Source of the DNA: Ideonella oryzae
GTDB taxonomy: Bacteria; Pseudomonadota; Gammaproteobacteria; Burkholderiales; Burkholderiaceae_C
DNA: 64,000 nucleotides
Reading direction: 5' to 3'
Assembly: GCF_024055665.1 (NCBI RefSeq)
Contig: NZ_JAMXMC010000011.1
Location: 62,001-126,000, forward strand
Shown here: piece after piece, positions 17,196 through 25,900 of the stretch
Layout of the letters: each line of letters starts with the position of its first letter
Position numbering within the stretch: position 1 is the first letter of the stretch
The notes under the pieces: generated by a model
Told to the model about the DNA's origin: nothing
Databases searched by the model: none
The model's input: only the letters and a program-made list of their open reading frames with translations
Made by a program: the position numbers and the translations under genes

Positions 17196-18160
17196 GGCAG
17201 GTCGGTCGGGAAGACGGTGGTGGATGCGGCCGCGGCACACCAGGGTGGCTGGGTCTGGAACCAGTGCTGGACCCAGGCGCGGAAGGCGGCCAGGGCCGCC
17301 GATGTGTACTGGGCCGAGGGCCGCACCAGGTAGATGCCGCCATCGCCCCGCAGCTACCAGCCCGGCAGCACGCGCTGCAGCCGGCCGGCAGCCAGGTCCG
17401 GACCCAGCAGCCAATCGCCCGCCGCCAGGATGCCGACACCGGCCAGCGCGGCGTTCAGCAGGGCCTCGTTGTCGTTGCTGGTCAGGCTGCCGCGCACCGG
17501 CACCACCTGCATCGATGCGCCCTGCCCCGCCCGCTCCAGCCGCCACTGCGGAAAGCTGGCCAGGCCGGTGAAACCCAGGCAGTTGTGCTGCCGCAGGTCC
17601 TGCGGCTCGGCCGGCGTGCCGTGGCGGGCCAGGTAGGCTGGCGAGGCGCCGAGCCAGCGCGCATGGTCGTGCAGCTTGATCGCCACCAAGCGGCTGTCGG
17701 CCAGCTCGCCAATGCGCAGCGCGGCGTCGAAGCGCTCGCCCACCAGGTCGACGAAGCGCTCGCCGTACTCCACCTCCAGCACCACCTCCGGGTGGGCCAG
17801 CGCAAAGGCCGCGATCATGGGGCTGAGCAGGCGCCGGCCCATGGCCGCTGGCAACGCCAGGCGCAGCCGGCCGCGCACGTCCTGCGCAGTCTGGCGAGCC
17901 TCCTGCTCGGCCTCCTCCAGCAGTTGACGGGCCTGCTGCAGGCGCTCGACCAGGCGCTGTCCGGCATCGGTGAAGCGCAGCTGGCGGGTGGAGCGCTCGA
18001 CCAGGCGCACGCCCAGGCGGGCCTCCAGCGCGCTCAGGCGGCGCGACAGCACCGAGGGGTGGCGCTGCAAGGCGCGCCCGGCCGCGGCGAAGGAGCCCAG
18101 CGCATGCAGGGCCAGCAGGGTGGCCTGTTCATCGGCGTGCTGGGGGTCGAAGGCGTCCAT
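17192..18160 (-). pseudogene. LysR-family regulator interrupted by an in-frame TAG
   Basis: The frame has an N-terminal LysR helix-turn-helix (RALQRHPSVLSRRLSALEAR) and an effector domain, but stops at TAG (17356-17354) after RLQRVLPGW, giving 268 residues. Continuing in the same frame gives LRGDGGIYLVRPSAQYTSAA, an unmistakable LysR C-terminus, up to a TGA at 17194-17192 that overlaps the transporter start. The intact gene would encode 322 residues. CAG to TAG is a single transition. A truncated but partly active regulator, or a sequencing error, cannot be ruled out. TTG at 18169 is an alternative start. Confidence 0.8.
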
Positions 18161-18185
18161 GCGCGGCAAATGCCCTCAGGGGCCC

Positions 18186-19172
18186 TCAAGGGACGACCAA
18201 CACCAGCGCGCCCTGGTTGCGGCCCTGCTCCAGGTCGGCATGGGCGGCTGCGGCCTCGGCCAACGGGTAGCGGCGCCAGACCTGGGGCTGCAGGACGCCG
18301 GCCGTCACCGCGTCCAGCACGTCCTGCGCCCGGGCCTGGTACTCGGCCGCGGTGGCGGTGTGGGCAGCCAGCGAGGGCCGGGTGAGGAACAGCGAGCCCT
18401 TGGCGTTGAGCGTGGCCACCTCCACCGCCGGCGGCGGGCCGGACGTGGCGCCGAAGGACACCATCAGGCCGCGCGGACGCAGGCAGTCCAGCGAGGCGGC
18501 CCAGGTGTCGCGCCCCACGCCGTCGTACACCACGTCGGCCTTCTGCCCCTGGGTGGCCTGGGCCACCTGGGCCGGCAGCGTGGCCGGGTCGAAGACGAAG
18601 ACGCTGTGGCAGCCCGCAGCCTCGGCCCGGGCGACGCTGGCGGGCTTGGAGACCACGCCCATCACGAAGGCGCCGAGGTGGCGCGCCCAGGCCGCCATCA
18701 GTTGGCCCACCGCCCCGCCAGCACCGTAGATCAGCACGCGCGAGCCCGGCCCGACCTGGCCGGTGGTCTTGAGCAGGTACTGGGCGGTGATGCCCTTGAA
18801 CAGGGTGGCCGCCGCCAGCTCGGGCGAGAGCCCGTCGGGCAGGCGCACCAGACGCTCGGCGGGAAAGCAGCGGGCGCTGGCGTAGGCGCCCAGCGGCCCG
18901 GTGGCGTAGCCCACCAGGTCCCCGGCGGCCAGACGCTGCACGCCCTCGCCCACAGCCACCACCCGGCCCGCCCCTTCCAGGCCCAGGCCGGTGGGCAGCG
19001 GCAGGGGCACCGCCCCCTTGCGCTGCAGCACATCCAGCGGGTTGACGCCGATGGCCAGCTGGTCCAGCCAGACCTCGCCCGGCCCCGGGGCTTGCGGCAC
19101 CATGTTCACCAGCTGCATGGCCTCGGGCCCGCCGAAGGCCTCCAGACGGATGGCCCGCACCTGTTGCGCCAT
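18186..19172 (-). CDS. qor: Zinc-independent quinone oxidoreductase (MDR superfamily)
   Basis: The 328-residue protein is a medium-chain dehydrogenase/reductase of the QOR type: GroES-like N-terminal domain, NPLDVLQRKG, GLEGAGRVVAVGEGV, and the NADPH Rossmann motif IYGAGGAVGQL. Structural-zinc cysteines are absent, as in NADPH:quinone reductases. It reduces quinones or other activated alkenes with NADPH in the cytoplasm. It is transcribed toward the LysR remnant and diverges from the following flavoprotein gene. Confidence 0.9.
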   Translation of the reverse strand: MAQQVRAIRLEAFGGPEAMQLVNMVPQAPGPGEVWLDQLAIGVNPLDVLQRKGAVPLPLPTGLGLEGAGRVVAVGEGVQRLAAGDLVGYATGPLGAYASARCFPAERLVRLPDGLSPELAAATLFKGITAQYLLKTTGQVGPGSRVLIYGAGGAVGQLMAAWARHLGAFVMGVVSKPASVARAEAAGCHSVFVFDPATLPAQVAQATQGQKADVVYDGVGRDTWAASLDCLRPRGLMVSFGATSGPPPAVEVATLNAKGSLFLTRPSLAAHTATAAEYQARAQDVLDAVTAGVLQPQVWRRYPLAEAAAAHADLEQGRNQGALVLVVP

Positions 19173-19346
19173 GTCTTGCTCCCGTGACTTTGTGGACCCG
19201 AGAGCGTAGTTTCGTGTGCCGGATCGTATAAAGACATCCGGACGAACATCATCCGTGCGTGGAATGCACGAATGACCGGGTCGTCGCGCTCCCCGGCGCG
19301 GCCGGAATGCGGTGCAATGGCCGGATCACGGTTCTGCCCTGCCCCC

Positions 19347-20756
19347 ATGAACGCCTCCTGCCTTCCCGGCCTGCCCCCGCGTCCGCTGCCCGCCGAGATG
19401 CTGGCCCAGCTCCAGGCCCGCTTCGGCGCCCAGCTCTCCACCGCGGCAGCGGTGCGGCAGCAGCACGGGCGCGACGAATCCCCCTTCGACGTGCCCCCGC
19501 CCGATGCGGTGCTGTTCTGCCAGTCCACCGAGGACGTGGCCGACGCCGTGCGCCTGGCCGCCCAGTACCGGGTGCCGGTGATCCCCTACGGCGCGGGCTC
19601 CTCGCTGGAGGGCCATCTGCTGGCGGTGCAGGGCGGCCTGTCGCTGGATCTCTCACGCATGGGCGAGGTGCTGGAGTTGCAGCCCGAGGACCTGACGGTG
19701 ACCGTGCAGGCCGGCGTGCTGCGCACCCAGCTCAACCAGGCGGTGCGCCACGCCGGGCTGTTCTTCCCGATCGACCCGGGTGCGGACGCCTCCATCGGCG
19801 GCATGGCGGCCACCCGGGCCTCCGGCACGAACGCGGTGCGCTACGGCACCATGCGCGAGAACGTGCTGGGCCTGACGGTGGTGACCGCCCAGGGCGAGGT
19901 GATCCGCACCGGCACCCGGGCGCGCAAGTCCAGCGCCGGTTACGACCTGACCCGGCTGCTGGTGGGCAGTGAAGGCACGCTGGGCGTCATCACCGAGATC
20001 ACGCTGCGCCTGCACCCACTGCCCGAGCATGTGGCCGCGGCCATCTGCTCCTTCCCCGATGTGGCCAGCGCCGTGCAGACCACCATCGCCCTCATCCAGA
20101 TGGGCGTGCCCATCGCCCGCTGCGAGCTGATGGATGCGCACGCGGTGCGCGCCGTCAACGCCCGCGACCACCTGGGGCTGAAGGAGAGCCCGCTGCTGCT
20201 GATGGAGTTCCACGGCAGCCCGGCGGGCGTGGCCGAGCAGACCGCGGTGGTGCAGGAACTGGCCCGCGAACACGGCGGCGAGGACTTCCAGTGGGCCACC
20301 ACGCCGGAGGAGCGCACCCGGCTGTGGGCGGCGCGCCACCATGCCTTCTTCTCGACCCTGCAGATGCGCCCGGGCAGCCGCGCCATCACCACCGACGCCT
20401 GCGTGCCCATCTCGCGCCTGGCCGAGAACGTGGTGCAGGCCCTGGACGAGGCGGCGGCCGCCGGCCTGCCCCATGCCGCGGTGGGCCATGTGGGCGACGG
20501 CAACTTCCACATGATCTACCTGATCGACCCAGCCCGGCCCGAGGAGCGCGAGGTGGTGGAACAGCTCAACGAACAGCTGGTGCGCCGGGCCATCGCCAGC
20601 GGCGGCACCTGCACCGGCGAGCACGGCATTGGCCTGCACAAGCAGGGCTTTCTACGGGAGGAGGCCGGCGAGGGCGGCGTGGCGATGATGCGCGCCCTCA
20701 AGGCCGCGCTCGATCCGCATCAGATCTTGAACCCGGGGAAGATCTTCCAGGCCTGA
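19347..20756 (+). CDS. FAD-binding oxidoreductase, GlcD / D-lactate dehydrogenase type
   Basis: The 469-residue flavoprotein has a PCMH-type FAD domain (VIPYGAGSSLEGH; DPGADASIGGMAATRASGTN; LLVGSEGTLGVITEITLRLH) and an FAD-oxidase C-terminal domain with HVGDGNFH and GTCTGEHGIGLHKQGFL, whose histidines bind metal or substrate. Relatives oxidise D-lactate, glycolate or other D-2-hydroxyacids and pass electrons to cytochrome c or quinone. The layout resembles mitochondrial-type D-lactate dehydrogenase (LDHD). I chose the ATG at 19347 because the residues before it look non-coding. Confidence 0.9.
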   Translation: MNASCLPGLPPRPLPAEMLAQLQARFGAQLSTAAAVRQQHGRDESPFDVPPPDAVLFCQSTEDVADAVRLAAQYRVPVIPYGAGSSLEGHLLAVQGGLSLDLSRMGEVLELQPEDLTVTVQAGVLRTQLNQAVRHAGLFFPIDPGADASIGGMAATRASGTNAVRYGTMRENVLGLTVVTAQGEVIRTGTRARKSSAGYDLTRLLVGSEGTLGVITEITLRLHPLPEHVAAAICSFPDVASAVQTTIALIQMGVPIARCELMDAHAVRAVNARDHLGLKESPLLLMEFHGSPAGVAEQTAVVQELAREHGGEDFQWATTPEERTRLWAARHHAFFSTLQMRPGSRAITTDACVPISRLAENVVQALDEAAAAGLPHAAVGHVGDGNFHMIYLIDPARPEEREVVEQLNEQLVRRAIASGGTCTGEHGIGLHKQGFLREEAGEGGVAMMRALKAALDPHQILNPGKIFQA

Positions 20757-20800
20757 GGGGCGCAAGAGATGGCCCGTCAAACAGGGGGTTGACCATGAAG

Positions 20801-20815
20801 TGTGCAATTTGCACA
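20801..20815. promoter_or_regulatory. Perfect 7-1-7 palindrome in the promoter of the exported repeat protein
   Basis: TGTGCAA-T-TTGCACA is a perfect inverted repeat 36 bases upstream of the ATG at 20852. A TTGACC box lies at 20789-20794 and CATAAT at 20814-20819, which would put the palindrome between -35 and -10, where a repressor would bind. The box spacing (19 bases) is long. The regulator is unknown. Confidence 0.55.
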
Positions 20816-20851
20816 TAATCTCGGTATCCCTTAGCCAGCCGAAAGCCAGCC

Positions 20852-21562
20852 ATGTCCCCATCCCCCCGCCCCTCCAGCCACCTGCTGCGCGGTGCCCTGC
20901 TGGCCGCGCTGGCCGGCACCGCCCTGCAGGCGGGCGCGGCCGGCATCCAGGTCGGCCTCAGCGGCAAGACCTACGCCGACAGCGCCCTGTCCTGCGCGCT
21001 GCATCCCACGGCGGGCCTGTCGCCCCGGGTGACGGCGGGCCTCTACCAGCCCGCCAAGCGGGCGCGCGCCACGGTCAGCCTCAACGGGGCGCAGGTGGCC
21101 CAGGTGACGGCCACCCAGCCGGATGCCACGGTGTGGCTGGCCGCCAAGCCGAACACGGTGCAGGTGACTTTGAGCGCCCGGGTGGCCGACCGCTATGCCT
21201 TTGATGGCACGCCCACCTTCCCCGGCCAGCCCAATGTGTGCATCCCCGACACCCGGGGCAACAGTGTCTCGGGTGACCTGGAAACCGCGGCCAGCGGCAC
21301 CTCTTACGCCACGGTGACGCCGGGTTGCGCGCTGAACCCGCAGACGGGCCTGACCCAGCCTTACGTCACCCTGTTCGACAACGGCGGCTATCTGCTCAAC
21401 GTGAGCCTGAACACCGTGCCGCTGACCCAGCTGAGCAGCAGCCGGCCCAAGGCCACGCTGTTCCTGGCCCCCGGTCTGAACGTGGTCACCGTCGCGGCTG
21501 GCAGCCTGTCCACCGACGCCTATGTGCGCGACGGGGGCAGCGGCACATGCACCCTGCCCTGA
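20852..21562 (+). CDS. Exported protein of two tandem repeats, unknown function
   Basis: A Sec signal peptide (cleavage near LQAGAA) is followed by two imperfect copies of a domain of about 90 residues. Each runs from a CALxPxxGL motif (CALHPTAGL, CALNPQTGL), through VT, a valine/asparagine stretch and a block ending in TVWLAAKPNTVQVT or TLFLAPGLNVVTV, to a C-terminal cysteine near VCIP or TCTLP. Two cysteines per repeat suggest one disulfide in each. I do not recognise the family; a periplasmic or surface beta-sandwich is plausible. Confidence 0.7.
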   Translation: MSPSPRPSSHLLRGALLAALAGTALQAGAAGIQVGLSGKTYADSALSCALHPTAGLSPRVTAGLYQPAKRARATVSLNGAQVAQVTATQPDATVWLAAKPNTVQVTLSARVADRYAFDGTPTFPGQPNVCIPDTRGNSVSGDLETAASGTSYATVTPGCALNPQTGLTQPYVTLFDNGGYLLNVSLNTVPLTQLSSSRPKATLFLAPGLNVVTVAAGSLSTDAYVRDGGSGTCTLP

Positions 21563-21578
21563 ACGGCGCCGAAACGGC

Positions 21579-22343
21579 TCAGGCCTTGGCGTCCACGTAA
21601 ACGCCACGACCGGCGCGGTCCAGCGCCAAGGTCAGCAGTTGTCCGTGCAGGCTGAACTGCCCGGCCTGGGCCCGGCAGGCCACCAACTGGACCAGGGCCT
21701 CGAACTGTGGCGACTTGACCCGCAGGATGCTGCCCACCGGCACCGCCACCGGGTACAGCAGGGACAGGCCGGTGAAGGACAGGTCCTTGAGCCGGGCGTG
21801 ACGGGGCCGGGCATCGCCCTTCACCCACACCGCAACCATCGCCACGCGCTCGAAGCGCTCACTCTGTCGCCGCCCCAGCAACTCGGGCGCGGCGGATCGG
21901 CTGGGCGCCGGCGTGAGCGGGCTGTCACAGCGCAGGCAGCGCGGATCCTGGGCCAGCGGTGTGCGGCGGGTGAAGCCGCAGAAGGGGCAATCGGCCGGTG
22001 TGGCCGACGCCGGTGACGGCGCACCGCGCCGCGCCTGCGCTGCCGGTGGCGCGGACGCCGCATGGGGTGGCGGCTTGGGGGCCGCGGCAGGCGGCGCGGC
22101 CGGTGGCATGGACGAAGCGCGCGGCGGGCGCTTGAGGGTGCGGTCGTAGGCCGCCCGGCGCTCCGGGTCGCTCAGCACCTCGTAGGCCGCATTCAGCCTC
22201 GCCGCCAGCTCGGGGTCGCCCCCCAGGTCGGGATGGGCCCGCAGCGTGCTCATCAGCGCCCGCCATGCGGCCTTGATGACCTCGGGCGGGGCCTCGGGCT
22301 GGACGTGAAGCAGGCGGTAGAGGTTGCGGCGTTCGCGGCGCAT
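21579..22343 (-). CDS. J-domain / zinc-ribbon / PilZ fusion protein
   Basis: The 254-residue protein begins with a DnaJ domain (residues 7-67, HPD at 37-39, which activates DnaK). A proline/alanine linker follows, then a CxxC-x13-CxxC zinc ribbon (C119, C122, C136, C139). The C-terminal half is a PilZ domain with RQSER (RxxxR, 159-163) and DLSFTG (DxSxxG, 187-192), the two motifs that bind c-di-GMP. The combination suggests a co-chaperone controlled by c-di-GMP. No neighbouring gene explains the target. Confidence 0.85.
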   Translation of the reverse strand: MRRERRNLYRLLHVQPEAPPEVIKAAWRALMSTLRAHPDLGGDPELAARLNAAYEVLSDPERRAAYDRTLKRPPRASSMPPAAPPAAAPKPPPHAASAPPAAQARRGAPSPASATPADCPFCGFTRRTPLAQDPRCLRCDSPLTPAPSRSAAPELLGRRQSERFERVAMVAVWVKGDARPRHARLKDLSFTGLSLLYPVAVPVGSILRVKSPQFEALVQLVACRAQAGQFSLHGQLLTLALDRAGRGVYVDAKA

Positions 22344-22371
22344 GAGTAGTCAGATCACTTGTTTCCGCTGG

Positions 22372-22896
22372 CTATTGAGAGGGCACAAAAAAATGAACGA
22401 GAACTGAGGTTCTGTTGTCAGGTTGAAAATGTTTCGTCATTGCGATGTACCTCCCTACGGGCACCTCGAATGAAAGTCTATCAATGCTTGCGTCGGACCC
22501 AAGACATGCGGCATCAAACACAAGGATCAGAGAGGACTTGAACTCCACTGGCAACATTTCGTCTGGATCATCAGGCGTACTTTTGATTGTCTTCTCGAGT
22601 AGAGATGCCACGTCAACACCGGGATCACCGTAATAAACGCGCACTATCCTTGGAAGCTCGCCTAGAGGTGTCCAGATTAAGGTCTCAAGCGGCATATCGC
22701 CTAGTACCAATGCATCTCGATCGCCCACTGAGACCTTTCCGAGGTAATCCGAAACAGCGCAGGCCCTTTTATAGTCATTCGGGAAATCCGGCTCAATGTC
22801 ACCTGAAACTGAATTGCCAGCGAGTCCCCGCCAACGATTTACCACTTCCATTTCAACACAGACTAGAGGTCCCCCGCCAGAAACTATTGACTTCAT
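22372..22896 (-). CDS. Putative Imm21-family immunity protein
   Basis: This 174-residue cytoplasmic protein lies 15 bases downstream of the RHS toxin on the same strand, the classical place for a cognate immunity gene. It contains the segment DYKRACAVSDYLGKVSVG followed by DALVLGDMPLETLIW, which resembles the Imm21 family of polymorphic-toxin immunity proteins. That assignment is from memory of the family pattern. It probably binds and blocks the C-terminal toxin domain of the RHS protein. Its codon use is AT-richer than that of the chromosome around it. Confidence 0.7.
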   Translation of the reverse strand: MKSIVSGGGPLVCVEMEVVNRWRGLAGNSVSGDIEPDFPNDYKRACAVSDYLGKVSVGDRDALVLGDMPLETLIWTPLGELPRIVRVYYGDPGVDVASLLEKTIKSTPDDPDEMLPVEFKSSLILVFDAACLGSDASIDRLSFEVPVGRYIAMTKHFQPDNRTSVLVHFFVPSQ

Positions 22897-22911
22897 GTCA
22901 CGACCTCACCT

Positions 22912-25900
22912 TCACACACCCGACAGCCATCGAATACGTCCACCTTGTTCGTTACTGCAACCTCGACATTGAGGGTAGTACCTTTGCGGCTTGCCATCTG
23001 GATTGAGCTTAGTTGGGTCTTGATGATCGCCTACCCAGTTACCACTCTTTGTTCCGGGAGTCGTAGTACCGCATGTGTGGCAGCCATCCCGATTGCCGAT
23101 CTCATTAATTTTGTCCTGCTGTTCCTTTGTAGGCCTAGGAGTGGGGCCAGCGGGAACCGATTCGCCGGCATTTGGCCCAGGTCCGACATTGCTTGGTACG
23201 TTGCTATTTGCACCCTCACTAAGGAGGACACCTTCAAGCCAAGAAGCTGCCCTGTCAATCAGTCCGCCGATAAGAGCACCGGCAGTGACACTACCTCCAA
23301 TAATTGTTGGGGCTCCTAAGCCGCACACTCCACCGGATGCCACCGCACAGCCACCAGCGATCACTGTACCTGTTGTTCCGCCTAGCACTGCACCCGTGGC
23401 GACCAGTTGTTCCCGGCGCCGGGAACCGTTTGAGCTTGACGCAGAACTTTGGCAATTGCCCCCCATCGCCCTGCAGTCGGCATCACTGAATCGTCCATCC
23501 GGATCCGTATACCGATAAGGATTGTTGTTGGCGTACCAATAGCGGTTGAAGTTCTCCCCGGTGTTGGCGTTAGTGGGTTCCGGGTCCGGGCTGAGGAAGC
23601 GACCGATGAGGGGATCGTAGTAGCGCTGCTGCATCTGCACCAGATCCGTGGTGGTGTCATGGTGGTGCCCTGCGTAGCCCACCGCGCTGGGGTTGGTGCC
23701 CGCCCAGCCGTCCCCCCAGGGGTCGTATTGCACCTGCTGGGTCAGGGCCGCGCCGCTGTTGGTGCGCGCCACGGGGCTGCCCAGGCCATCGGTGTGCACA
23801 TAGGCCACGACGCCGTTGCTCACTTCTGCCACGAGCTTGCCGTCCAGGTAGGCGTGCAGTGTGGTGTTGCTCACCTGCCCATTGGCCGCCAGGCTCTGCT
23901 TGTAGAACAGCTGGCCATCTTTGCCATAGACGGTGATGAGCCGACTTCCATCCGCATTGGTCACCAGGGCGCGACGGCCCAGGCCGTCGTACTGATAGCC
24001 CACCGTGGCCGGACCTGTGACACCGGTCAGGCGGTCTTCCTGGTCCCAGCTCAGAACCAGCGGCCCGCGTTGGGTGACCCGTCCACCATCATCCTGCTGA
24101 ACGGCCCAGGCCTGCCCGTTCACGGTAAGACCGCTGATGCGGTTGGCGCCGTTGTAGCCCAGGGTGATGTTCTGGTTCTGCCGGGTCATCGTGCGGATGT
24201 TGTCCAGCGGATCGAAGGTGTAACTCGCTGCCCCCCATTGCTGGCTGGACGTCACACCGGTGAGGCGATCTGCATCGTCATAGGCCATGCTGCGGGTGGT
24301 CAGCCCACTGCGCGCGCTGTCCGTGATGCTGGCGATGTTGGCGTTGGGGTCGTAGGCGTAGCTGTCGTTGATGGGCGAGCTGGCCCCCGTGTCCTTGATT
24401 GACTGGAGCAGGTAACGACCATTGAGCCCCACAGTGCGTTTGATGCCATTGCCATAGCTGTAGCCAGACACAGCACCATTGGGGTAGCGGGTGACCCCCG
24501 TGACATGACTACCCACGGCCGTGGCTTCACCAAAGGCGTTGGGACTGAAGTTCAGCGTGGTCCCGTTTGGATAGACGAGCCCGCTGGTGTTGCCCAGGCT
24601 GTCGTACACATGGGTGAAGGCATACGAGTTGCCGCCAACCGTCAGGGCTTCGGTGGTCAACAACCGGCGCGCGTTGTAGTCGTAGCTCCAGGCGGTGGCG
24701 CCCTTGGTCACGGTGTCTGGCAGGCCGTCCGGCGTCAGCGTGCGCGTGATGTTGGGCGTCACGCCATCGCCATAGCTGGTCGTCAACAGGCGATTGCGGC
24801 TGTCGTAGCCGTAGCTGGTCTTGGCCGTCGCCGACACCGAGCCCTGCTGGCAATCGGTGGTACTGCTCAGACTTTGACCATCGGCATGCCAAGCCACGTT
24901 GCCGGCGGCGTCATAGCTCTGAACTTCGGCATAGCCCCCCGGTGTGATGACCTTGCACAGCCGGAAGTACTTGTCGTAGACGTAGTTGGTGGTGGCTTGC
25001 AGCGTGCTGCCCTGGAAGCTGCCGCTGCGCGTCACGACCAACGCATTGCCATAGTTGTTGCGGGTAACGCTGTTGGTGTAGAGCGGGCCCACCAGCGACA
25101 CCGGCCAGGTGTCCACCGGCTGGTCATACGCTTGGTAGCTCACGGTGGTGGCCAACGACCGCGGGTTCGTGGTGCGTGTCTGGAAACCACTCAGGTAATC
25201 GATCGTGGTCTTGAGGGTGCCCAGTTCGCTGGAAGCCAAGACCTGATAAGGCCGCCCCAAGACATCGCGCAACGTACTCGTGCCAGCGTACTGGCCAGAC
25301 CAAGTGGTGAGGCTGGCCATGGGGTAGGACTCGAACAGCGGCTGGCCGTCTTCATCAAAGGAGCGCACGATAAAGCGCGAGGTGCCCCCGGCGTTTGCGC
25401 TGTCGTAGCGGCGCGAGATGATAGGGCGCCACAGGCCATCAAAATAGTTTTCTTCTACCAGACTGCCCGTAGTCAGGCGCTGCACCCAGTGACCCGCTGG
25501 TACGCCATACTCGGACCCTGTGGATTGGGCAAAGGTCACCACGGTGGGGCTGTAGCTCACCGTGTCGTTGGGATAGGTGATTTGCTTGAGTCGCCCCAGC
25601 GCGTCGTAAGCGTAGTTGGTCGTGTATCCGGCCTCGTCCGTCAGCGCTGTGATCTTGCCGTAGCCATTGACGACCGACTTCTTTGTGCGTGCATCTGGAT
25701 AGGTGATGGTGCGCGGTACGCCGCGGTAGTAGTCGGTAAGCTTGATCTTGTGGGCATCCTGGGCACCATCGGTGACCGTGGCCATTGTCCCGTCGGCGTT
25801 GTAGGTGTAGATGCCACGCCAGAAGCCAAACTCGTAGTCAGATGTCTTCCGGGCCAGCGTGTCATACCAGTGACCCTCCATCTGCTGGTTGTTGGCAGCG

